From assembly GCA_035719045.1 (NCBI GenBank), contig DASTGO010000291.1, positions 1 to 8,142 of the forward strand: DNA of 8,142 nt. The letters are read 5' to 3'. Source of the DNA: DASTGO01 sp035719045. GTDB taxonomy: Bacteria > Actinomycetota > Actinomycetes > Actinomycetales > Kineosporiaceae. Position numbers and translations under genes: made by a program. Shown here piece after piece: positions 1-5,764 of this stretch. The notes under the pieces are model-generated. The model saw only the letters and a list, made by a program, of their open reading frames with translations, searched no databases and had not been told where the DNA came from. The first letter of the stretch is position 1; every line of letters begins with the position of its first letter.

Positions 1-638
1 CCCGTGAACTGTTCGACGCCCGGGGGATGCGGTCGGCGAACATTGACGACATCGCGAAGGCGGTCGGGGTCAACCGGGCGATCATCTACCGGCACTTCGC
101 CAGCAAGGAGGAACTATTCGCCCTCGCGCTGGCCGAGTACCTGTCCGAGCTGGACGGACGGCTCTCGGCCGCCGACCTGCCGGATGCAGGTCCCCGTGAC
201 CGGCTGGCCGCCGTCAGCCGCGAGTTCGCGGCCTACTGCCTGCGGTATCCGGCTTTCGTGGACTGCGCGCTGGCCCTGCTCGGGCGCCCCGGGCCGGATC
301 TGCTGGAGGAGATCAGCGACACCGCCCTGCTGCGCCTCGGCGGGCTGATGGCCGCGCAGTTGCGCCGGATCGCGGACATCCTGCGGCTGGACCGGACCGG
401 GGCGGGTGGGTCCGGCCCGCAGCCGGAGGGGTTCGACGCGGATGTGCTCGCCAACGCCATGTACCTGCAGGTGCTGGGGGTCATGCACCTCGCACGCAGC
501 GGGGTCGTGCTGCGCCCGGCAGCCGGCGGCGAGATCTCCTGGGCGACGGTGGGCCCGGACCGGATCGTCGAACTGGTCACCGAGATGAGTCTCGCGGTGG
601 CCTTCCCGGCCTCCGGTGGGAACACGACACCGGCCTGA
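1..638 (+). CDS. TetR-family transcriptional regulator, 5'-truncated by the window edge
   Basis: A one-component DNA-binding repressor. The frame is open from base 3, and the residues before the first ATG (27) already read like a TetR N-terminus (RELFDARGMRSANIDDIAKA). The true start therefore lies left of the window, probably only some 10-20 residues away, and ATG 27 is internal. The helix-turn-helix is complete: DDIAKAVGVNRAIIYRHFASKEELF is the family signature, with the recognition helix ending in the typical YRHF. The rest is an alpha-helical, weakly conserved ligand-binding and dimerisation domain whose ligand cannot be read from sequence. The TGA stop at 636-638 is followed at once by a hairpin. 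The next gene, 94 bp downstream on the same strand, is an MDR oxidoreductase, a common partner of TetR repressors, and a dyad lies between them. Sure of the family; the target is inferred. Confidence 0.93.
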   Translation, partial: RELFDARGMRSANIDDIAKAVGVNRAIIYRHFASKEELFALALAEYLSELDGRLSAADLPDAGPRDRLAAVSREFAAYCLRYPAFVDCALALLGRPGPDLLEEISDTALLRLGGLMAAQLRRIADILRLDRTGAGGSGPQPEGFDADVLANAMYLQVLGVMHLARSGVVLRPAAGGEISWATVGPDRIVELVTEMSLAVAFPASGGNTTPA

Positions 639-655
639 CCCGTCGCCGGGACGGG
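639..655 (+). terminator. Candidate terminator hairpin after the TetR gene
   Basis: A perfect 6-bp stem, CCCGTC (639-644) with GACGGG (650-655), closes a 5-nt loop and begins at the first base after the stop codon. There is no U-tract, which is usual for hairpin terminators in GC-rich actinobacteria. It could instead be a chance GC-rich fold. Confidence 0.4.
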
Positions 656-677
656 CCGGTCCGTGACGGAATACCGG
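656..677. promoter_or_regulatory. Candidate TetR operator (dyad upstream of the MDR gene)
   Basis: The core TCCGT-G-ACGGA (660-670) is a perfect 11-bp interrupted palindrome. It is flanked by CCGG (656-659) and CCGG (674-677), which extend the symmetry imperfectly. It sits 63 bp upstream of the MDR start at 733 and just after the TetR gene, where an operator for the neighbouring gene could lie. Assigning it to this TetR protein is inference. It could instead be an RNA hairpin belonging to the TetR terminator. I see no convincing -35/-10 pair beside it. Confidence 0.35.
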
Positions 678-718
678 TCGCTGCGCTGTGTTGTCGCCTC
701 TGGTCACGGCGGTACGGC

Positions 719-726
719 GGAGGGAC
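719..726 (+). promoter_or_regulatory. Ribosome binding site of the MDR gene
   Basis: GGAGGGAC ends 6 bases before ATG 733. This supports 733 over the in-frame upstream start at 688, which has no comparable site and would add 15 residues (MLSPLVTAVRRRDGR) that do not belong to the family. Confidence 0.7.
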
Positions 727-732
727 GGGCGG

Positions 733-1647
733 ATGTACGCGCTGCAGTTCACCAGGTACGGCGGCCCTGAAGTCCTGGAATGGGCGCAGGCGCCGCAGGT
801 GCAGGCGGGGCCGGGGCAGGTGCGGATCGCCGTCCGTGCGGCCAGCGTGAACCCCGTGGACTGGAAGGTGATGTCGGGGGCCTGGTCGAATGATGCCCCG
901 CTCACCCGTCCGGGATATCCCGGGGTCGACGCGGCCGGGGTGGTGGACCAGGTCGGTCCCCGAGTCACCGGGGTGACGGTCGGCGACGAGGTGTTCGGGC
1001 GTGGACGGGGCACCCAGGCCCAGTACGCGGTGCTGGACGCCTGGGTTCCCAAGCCGGCGGCCGTGGACTGGGCGACCGCCGCGGCGGCGGGGGTGGCGGG
1101 CGAGACCGCCGAGAGGGGTCTGCGACTGCTCGGGGTGTCGGCCGGTGACACGCTCTTCGTGGACGGCGGCGCGGGCGGGGTGGGCTCGGTGGTGGTCCAG
1201 GTCGCCCGGGCCCGCGGTGTCCGGGTGATCGCGTCGGCCGGTGAGGTCAACCAGGACTACGTACGGGAGCTCGGGGCGGTGCCGGTGCGGTACGGCGCAG
1301 GGGTCGCCGACCGGGTCCGGGGCGCCGCCGGGGGACCGGTCGACGCCGTCTTCGACGTCGCGGGCAGGACGCCGGCCGAGGAGCTGATCGGCCTGGTGGA
1401 CGCGCCGTCCCGGCTGTTGTCGATCGCCAACTTCACCGTCACGCAGCTGGGTGGCCGGGTCAGCACCGGAGGGTCCGACAGCCGTCCGGTACCGGCACTG
1501 GAGCTGATCGCCGGACTGCTCGCCCGCAAGGAACTGGTCATCCCGGTGCGGACCTTCCCCTTCGAGCGTGCGGCTGAGGCGTACCGGATCAGCCGCGAGG
1601 GGCACGTCCGCGGCAAGCTCGTCCTCGTCCCTGCGGACGGTTCGTGA
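733..1647 (+). CDS. NADP-dependent MDR oxidoreductase, quinone-reductase-like
   Basis: A 304-residue cytosolic member of the medium-chain dehydrogenase/reductase superfamily, in the zinc-independent quinone oxidoreductase/enoyl-reductase branch. The N-terminus MYALQFTRYGGPEVLEW is typical of the branch. It is followed by the GroES-like catalytic domain with NPVDWK (residues 40-45) and PGVDAAGVV (63-71), then the Rossmann nucleotide-binding motif GGAGGVG (145-151). I do not see the Cys and His ligands of zinc-dependent alcohol dehydrogenases. The length is normal for the group (about 300-330). It is the likely regulatory target of the TetR gene upstream. The substrate (quinone, enone or other electrophilic carbonyl) cannot be decided from sequence. 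The gene ends convergently with the thiolase gene, so it is probably transcribed alone or with the regulator. Confidence 0.92.
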   Translation: MYALQFTRYGGPEVLEWAQAPQVQAGPGQVRIAVRAASVNPVDWKVMSGAWSNDAPLTRPGYPGVDAAGVVDQVGPRVTGVTVGDEVFGRGRGTQAQYAVLDAWVPKPAAVDWATAAAAGVAGETAERGLRLLGVSAGDTLFVDGGAGGVGSVVVQVARARGVRVIASAGEVNQDYVRELGAVPVRYGAGVADRVRGAAGGPVDAVFDVAGRTPAEELIGLVDAPSRLLSIANFTVTQLGGRVSTGGSDSRPVPALELIAGLLARKELVIPVRTFPFERAAEAYRISREGHVRGKLVLVPADGS

Positions 1648-1683
1648 CGGACATGCCGGTGGGGTGAGCCCGAGGTGCCCGCA

Positions 1684-1727
1684 CCCGGGCCCCGATCCCC
1701 GGGCCCCGATTCCCGGGCCCCCGGGCC
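1684..1727. repeat. GC-rich 14-bp tandem repeats in a convergent gap, possible bidirectional terminator
   Basis: The unit CCCGGGCCCCGATC occurs at 1684-1697 and, as CCCGGGCCCCGATT, at 1698-1711. A third partial copy starts at 1712 and runs into a further CCGGGCC. Each unit contains the self-complementary cores CCCGGG and GGGCCC, so any two copies can pair into hairpins on either strand. The array fills the 83-bp gap between the stop of the MDR gene and the stop of the thiolase gene, where a terminator serving both would be expected. Termination is inferred, not shown. Confidence 0.6.
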
Positions 1728-1730
1728 TGC

Positions 1731-3143
1731 TCAGCGCTCCAGCACCGCGACGACGCCCTGTCCACCGGCGGCGCAGATCGAGATCAGGCCCCGGCCGCCG
1801 CCACGCTCGGCCAGTGCTTTGGCCAGCCCGGCCACGATCCGCCCACCGGTGGCCGCGAACGGGTGCCCGGAGGCCAGCGAGCCGCCGTTGACGTTCAGCC
1901 TGGTGCGGTCGATCGCCCCGAGCGGCGCGTCCAGGCCGAGCCGCCTGGCGCAGAAGTCCGGGTCCTCCCAGGCCTTGAGGGTGGCCAGCACCTGGGAGGC
2001 GAAGGCCTCGTGGATCTCGTACAGGTCGAAGTCCTGCAGGGTGAGACCGAGCCGGGCCAGCATGGTCGCGACGGCGTAAGCCGGTGCCATCAGCAGTCCC
2101 TCGCCGCCGTGCACGTAGTCGACCGCCGCGGTCTGCCCGGTGACCAGGTAGGCCAGGACCGGCAGGTCGTGGGCGGCGGCCCATTCCTCGCTCGCCAGCA
2201 GCACCACGCTGGCGCCGTCGGTCAGCGGGGTGGAGTTCCCGGCGGTCATGGTCGCCGACTCCCCGCGCCCGAACACCGTCTTCAGCGTCGCCAGCTTCTC
2301 CGGCGAACTGTCCGGGCGCAGATTGTCGTCGCGGGTCAGGCCGAGGTACGGGGTGACCAGGTCGGCGAGGAAGCCGCGTTCGTAGGCGGCAGCGAGGTTC
2401 TGGTGGCTGCTGACGGCCAGCTCGTCCTGGGCCTGCCGGGTGATGCCCCACTCGGCGGCGGTCAACGCCGCATGGTCGCCCATCGACAGGCCGGTGCGGG
2501 GTTCGGCGTTGCGGGGGATCTCCGGGGCGAGATGGCCGGGGCGGACCCGGGTCAGGGTACGCAGCCTGCCGGCCAGCGACTTCTGCCGGTTGGCGTCGAT
2601 GAGGATCTCGCGCAGCTTCGGGTTCACGGCCAGCGGGGCGTCGGACGTGGTGTCCGCCCCGCCGGCGATCCCGGACTCGATCTGCCCGAGGGCGATCTTG
2701 TTCGCCACCAGCAGGACGGCCTCCAAACCCGTGCCGCAGGCCTGCTGGACGTCGTACGCCGGGGTGGTCGGGGCCAGCGTCGATCCGAGCACGGTCTCCC
2801 GGGCGAGGTTGAAGTCCTTGCTGTGTTTGAGGACCGCTCCCGCGACGAACTCGCCGACCTGTTCCCCGCGCAGGCCGGTGCGGGCCACCAGGCCGTCCAG
2901 GGCGGCGGTGAGCATCTGCTGGTTCGAGGCGTGGGCGTAGGCGCCGTTCGAGCGGGCGAAGGGGATCCGGTTGCCCGCGAGGACAGCCACCCGGCGGGGA
3001 ATCCCGCCGCGAGGGGCCAGGGCGGCGGCGGAGCCGGGGGAGGTCGCGGGGGTCGGGTCGGTTCCGGTGGCCGGGCCCGTTGCGGGGGCAGCGGGAGTCG
3101 CGCCCGGGCTGCGAGAGGGGGTCTTGGGGGACGAGTTCGCCAC
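1731..3143 (-). CDS. fadA2: Acetyl-CoA C-acyltransferase (thiolase), FadA2-like
   Basis: A 470-residue thiolase that cleaves 3-ketoacyl-CoA with CoA or runs the reverse Claisen condensation. Catalytic features are intact: nucleophile Cys136 in QQACGTG, HEAF with His378, the GHP motif with His427, and the acid/base Cys457 in CAAGGQG. HEAF in place of the NEAF of biosynthetic thiolases resembles FadI and the trifunctional-protein beta subunit. The segments GNRIPFARSNGAYA, HSKDFNLARE and TAGNSTPLTDGASV resemble mycobacterial FadA2 (Rv0243, recalled). GTG 3143 is chosen because TTGGAG lies 5 nt upstream (minus strand, 3154-3149). This gives about 50 residues rich in Ala, Pro, Ser and Thr before the fold begins at RRVAVLAG, more than I recall for Rv0243. 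GTG at 2988-2990 (V52) is the only alternative and lacks a good binding site. The gene diverges from fabG4 by 49 bp. The family is certain; in vivo direction and chain length are not. Confidence 0.95.
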   Translation of the reverse strand: MANSSPKTPSRSPGATPAAPATGPATGTDPTPATSPGSAAALAPRGGIPRRVAVLAGNRIPFARSNGAYAHASNQQMLTAALDGLVARTGLRGEQVGEFVAGAVLKHSKDFNLARETVLGSTLAPTTPAYDVQQACGTGLEAVLLVANKIALGQIESGIAGGADTTSDAPLAVNPKLREILIDANRQKSLAGRLRTLTRVRPGHLAPEIPRNAEPRTGLSMGDHAALTAAEWGITRQAQDELAVSSHQNLAAAYERGFLADLVTPYLGLTRDDNLRPDSSPEKLATLKTVFGRGESATMTAGNSTPLTDGASVVLLASEEWAAAHDLPVLAYLVTGQTAAVDYVHGGEGLLMAPAYAVATMLARLGLTLQDFDLYEIHEAFASQVLATLKAWEDPDFCARRLGLDAPLGAIDRTRLNVNGGSLASGHPFAATGGRIVAGLAKALAERGGGRGLISICAAGGQGVVAVLER

Positions 3144-3192
3144 GTCAACTCCAACATGGACAGTCAGTTACACAGGAGGTTACCTTTCCGTC
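3144..3192. promoter_or_regulatory. 49-bp divergent control region between fadA2 and fabG4
   Basis: Only 49 bases separate the two divergent start codons. They hold both ribosome binding sites: TTGGAG for the thiolase (minus strand, 3154-3149) and AGGAGGT for fabG4 (3174-3180). They also hold a tandem CAGTCAGT (3161-3168) and a direct repeat of GTTAC (3167-3171 and 3179-3183). At least one promoter must reach into the opposing coding sequence. I could not pick convincing -35/-10 boxes. Confidence 0.6.
3174..3180 (+). promoter_or_regulatory. Strong ribosome binding site fixing the fabG4 start
   Basis: AGGAGGT is a near-perfect anti-16S match lying 12 nt before GTG 3193. It supports GTG 3193 over the long in-frame open extension reaching back to 2971. 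The spacing is somewhat long, but no other in-frame start codon lies between it and 3193. Confidence 0.7.
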
Positions 3193-4593
3193 GTGGATCC
3201 GATCCAGAGCCTCCTGCAGTCCTCCGCCGGCCGTACCGTCGTCCGCCGGCTGGGCGTTCCCCCGCCGCCCGCACTGCGCCGCTTCGAGCCCGGCCAGTCC
3301 CTCCTGGTCGGTCCCGCCGTGCTCGGTGGTTCATCCGGCGGCCGTCTGCTGGCCCCGGTCGCCGCGGTGCTCAGGGCCGCCGGTGCCGACCTGGTCGAGG
3401 TGCCGGCCGAGGCTGCGAGGGACGGTGCCGGGGCGGCCGGTTCCGGGGCGGTGGCCGGGGGGCACCGCACGGGCGCCCTGGTGTTCGACGCCAGCGGGAT
3501 CACCGACCCGGCGGGACTGGCCGCGCTGCGCGACTTCTTCGCCCCGCGGTTGCGCGGCCTGGCCGGCAACGGGCGGGTTCTCGTGCTGGGCACCCCGCCG
3601 GAACTCGCCGGTTCCGCCGACGCCCGGATCGCCCAGCGGGCACTGGAGGGTTTCACCCGCTCGCTCGGCAAGGAACTGCCCGGCGGCTCGACGGCCCAGT
3701 TGGTGTACGTCGCGCCCGGGGCGGAGAGCCGGCTGGACTCCACCGTGCGGTTCCTCGCCTCGGCCCGTTCCGCCTTCCTCGACGGGCAGGTGGTCCGGAT
3801 CTCGACCACCGTGCCCGACGGGGTCGCGGGCGGGTTCACCGTCGCCGACCCGCAGCGTCCCCTGGACGGCCGGGTCGTCGTCGTCACCGGTGCCGCCCGC
3901 GGGATCGGTGCCGCCATGGTCACCGCCTTCGCCCGGGACGGAGCCACCGTGCTCGGGGTGGACGTCCCGGGTCTGGCCTCGGACCTGCAGCGGGTCACCG
4001 CCCGGGCCGCAGGCTCGCACCTGGTGGCCGACGTGACCGCGCCGGACACCGGGGCCCGGATCGCCCGCGCCGTCCGGGAACGCCATGGCGCGCTGCACGG
4101 GATCGTGCACAACGCCGGGATCACCCGGGACCGCAAGCTGGTCAACCTGGAGCAGGACGCCTGGCGGCAGGTGATCGAGGTGAACCTGGCCGGCCCGAGC
4201 CGGATCACCGCCGACCTGCTCGAGGACGGGGTGCTCGGCTCCGGTGGGCGGATCGTCGGGGTGTCCTCGATCGCCGGGATCGCCGGGAACCTCGGGCAGA
4301 CCAACTACGCCGCGTCCAAGGCCGGCGTGATCGGGCTGGTCGACGCGCTCGCCCCGGAGCTGGCCCCGCTCGGCATCACCGTGAACGCCGTGGCCCCCGG
4401 CTTCGTCGAGACCCAGATGACCCGGAAGGTGCCGCTGATGATCCGCGAGGCCGGCCGCCGGCTGAGCTCGTTGAAGCAGGGCGGACTGCCGGTGGACGTC
4501 GCCGAGACCGTGGCCTGGCTGCTCGGTCCGGCGTCGGCCGGGGTGACCGGGAACGTGGTCCGGGTCTGCGGCCAGGCGCTGATCGGGGCCTGA
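3193..4593 (+). CDS. fabG4: High-molecular-weight 3-oxoacyl-(ACP/CoA) reductase, FabG4-like
   Basis: A 466-residue short-chain dehydrogenase reducing 3-ketoacyl thioesters to 3-hydroxyacyl thioesters, or the reverse, in the cytosol. It has two domains. Residues 1 to about 215 form a degenerate flavodoxin-like domain with no cofactor motif. Residues from about 224 form the active ketoreductase: TGAARGIG (232-239), NAG (Asn307), Asn331, Ser359, Tyr372 and Lys376 in YAASK. Asp257 at the end of the second strand (VLGVDVPG) favours NAD(H) over NADP(H). This is the plan of M. tuberculosis FabG4 (Rv0242c, about 454 residues, NADH-dependent), and the 13-residue Ser-Tyr spacing is the same. Ordinary FabG is about 250 residues and lacks the first domain. 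The GTG start is set by AGGAGGT upstream. The stop is followed after one base by the htdX ATG, so the two are almost certainly co-transcribed and translationally coupled. Confidence 0.95.
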   Translation: MDPIQSLLQSSAGRTVVRRLGVPPPPALRRFEPGQSLLVGPAVLGGSSGGRLLAPVAAVLRAAGADLVEVPAEAARDGAGAAGSGAVAGGHRTGALVFDASGITDPAGLAALRDFFAPRLRGLAGNGRVLVLGTPPELAGSADARIAQRALEGFTRSLGKELPGGSTAQLVYVAPGAESRLDSTVRFLASARSAFLDGQVVRISTTVPDGVAGGFTVADPQRPLDGRVVVVTGAARGIGAAMVTAFARDGATVLGVDVPGLASDLQRVTARAAGSHLVADVTAPDTGARIARAVRERHGALHGIVHNAGITRDRKLVNLEQDAWRQVIEVNLAGPSRITADLLEDGVLGSGGRIVGVSSIAGIAGNLGQTNYAASKAGVIGLVDALAPELAPLGITVNAVAPGFVETQMTRKVPLMIREAGRRLSSLKQGGLPVDVAETVAWLLGPASAGVTGNVVRVCGQALIGA

Positions 4594-4594
4594 G

Positions 4595-5515
4595 ATGCCG
4601 GACTCCTTCGCCACGGGCACGGCTCGCCACGTGGACCTGCCCGGGCCGCCGGCGATGCTGCCCCGGTACCTGCGGGCGGCGCTGCCGCGGTTCGGGTCCA
4701 GGCCGGACCGGGTGCCCGAGATCGTCCTGCGGCTGCACGGGTTCCGGCCCGATCCGCGGGAGGTCGCCCGGTACGCCGAGGTGGTCGGCGAGGCGCCAGG
4801 GGACCGGCTGCCTCCGCTGTACCCGCATCTGCTCGGTTTCGGCCTGCAGCTGCGGCTGATGACCGACCCCGCCTTCCCGTTCCCGGCGCTCGGGCTGGTG
4901 CACGTGGCCAACGAGCTCACGGTCGCCGGGCCGTTGCCGCTGGACGGCTCGCTGGACGTCGAGGTGCATGCCGGTGCGGTCCGCCCGCACCCACACGGCC
5001 GGGTGGTCGACCTGGTGACCTCGGTGCGCTGCAACGGCCGTCCGGCCTGGACCGGGACCAGCACCTACCTGCGCCGCGGCCGGCCGGCAGTCGGCTCCGG
5101 CAACCCTTCTGCCCCAACGGAACCAGGGGTGGAGGAAGTCCCCTCCGACGCAGCGGCGGAGCCGGAGGGCCCCCCGCTGCACCTCAGCGCCCGCCGGCGG
5201 CTCGGCGCCGACCTCGGCCGCCGGTACGCCGCGGTGTCCGGGGACCTCAACCCGATCCACCTCAGCGCCCTGACCGCCCGGCCGCTGGGATTCCCGCGGG
5301 CGATCGCGCACGGGATGTGGACCGCGGCCGCCGTCCTCGGCTGCCTGCAGGGGCGGCTGCCGGACGTGTTCACCTACACCGTCCAGTTCCGTAGGCCGAT
5401 CACCCTGCCCGCCACGGTTGACGTGCACACCGGCCTGGGAGCGCGGGAGATCGTGGCGCAGGTGCGTGGCCGGGACGGCCGGGTGCACCTGGACGCCGTG
5501 GTCGCCAAGCTGTGA
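4595..5515 (+). CDS. htdX: MaoC-family 3-hydroxyacyl dehydratase / enoyl hydratase, HtdX-like
   Basis: A 306-residue double hot-dog protein of the hydratase-2/MaoC family that interconverts (3R)-hydroxyacyl and trans-2-enoyl thioesters. The C-terminal half carries the hydratase motif: YAAVSGDLNPIHLS with Asp217, Asn219, Pro220 and His222 (catalytic Asp and His), then GFPRAIAHGMW (residues 232-242). The N-terminal half (about 20-160) looks like a second, catalytically empty hot-dog, joined by a Pro/Glu/Ala-rich linker (about 165-195). Length is close to HtdX (Rv0241c, about 280 residues as I recall), the linker accounting for some of the excess. The ATG lies one base after the fabG4 stop, with only a weak upstream GATCGGGG, so translational coupling is likely. 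It would act directly on the FabG4 product. Chain-length preference and CoA versus ACP cannot be read from sequence. Confidence 0.93.
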   Translation: MPDSFATGTARHVDLPGPPAMLPRYLRAALPRFGSRPDRVPEIVLRLHGFRPDPREVARYAEVVGEAPGDRLPPLYPHLLGFGLQLRLMTDPAFPFPALGLVHVANELTVAGPLPLDGSLDVEVHAGAVRPHPHGRVVDLVTSVRCNGRPAWTGTSTYLRRGRPAVGSGNPSAPTEPGVEEVPSDAAAEPEGPPLHLSARRRLGADLGRRYAAVSGDLNPIHLSALTARPLGFPRAIAHGMWTAAAVLGCLQGRLPDVFTYTVQFRRPITLPATVDVHTGLGAREIVAQVRGRDGRVHLDAVVAKL

Positions 5516-5764
5516 CCGGGCGGTGACTCCGGCGGTTGATTCCCGGCGCCGAACGGGTGAGTCGTCGGCAGGCGGTCGCTGCGTCCGCTGAACGAGTGGC
5601 CGGGGCGGCTCCTGGTCTGGTATCAGTTCCCCGAGCTTGATCGGTCTGCCTCCCAACGGTTTCCGCGTGTGGGTGGTGGCGGATCAGGTCCGGGCGGCCG
5701 TGACGGGCCGGCCTCCGGCTGCGTGACCGCGTCGCCGGATCGGTGACGACGGGGGAGACCGGTC
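5516..5764. other. 249-bp intergenic region, no gene recognised
   Basis: It separates htdX from the protease gene and should hold the htdX terminator and the protease promoter. I see no convincing coding potential. GCCGG/CCGGC (5707-5711/5715-5719) and CCCG/CGGG form only short stems. TATCAG at 5621-5626 resembles a -10 box but has no matching -35. GGGGGAG (5751-5757) is the protease ribosome binding site. Confidence 0.5.

Noticed and set aside
688..732. Upstream in-frame start giving a 319-residue MDR protein
   Set aside because: There is no ribosome binding site before 688, and the extra residues are unlike the family N-terminus, whereas ATG 733 has GGAGGG at good spacing.
577..2451. A 624-codon open frame on the minus strand
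   Set aside because: It is a shadow of the MDR gene and of the thiolase in another frame. The product is Arg/Pro/Gly-rich and low-complexity, with no family motif.
2971..3192. In-frame open extension upstream of fabG4 reaching back to 2971
   Set aside because: It overlaps the start of the divergent thiolase gene, is low-complexity, and ignores the strong AGGAGGT before GTG 3193, where FabG4-like sequence begins.
1863..4859. A 998-codon open frame on the plus strand crossing fadA2, fabG4 and htdX
   Set aside because: It is an open frame created by GC-rich codon bias opposite and beside real genes. Its Gly/Arg-rich translation has no recognisable domain, while the overlapping frames have intact catalytic motifs.
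5621..5642. TATCAG and TTGATC as promoter boxes for the protease gene
   Set aside because: Neither has a partner box at 16-18 bp spacing, so a promoter call would rest on a single hexamer.
3331..5656. Long minus-strand open frames opposite fabG4 and htdX
   Set aside because: These are antisense shadows. The plus-strand frames carry the TGAARGIG, YAASK and hydratase-2 motifs; the antisense products carry none.
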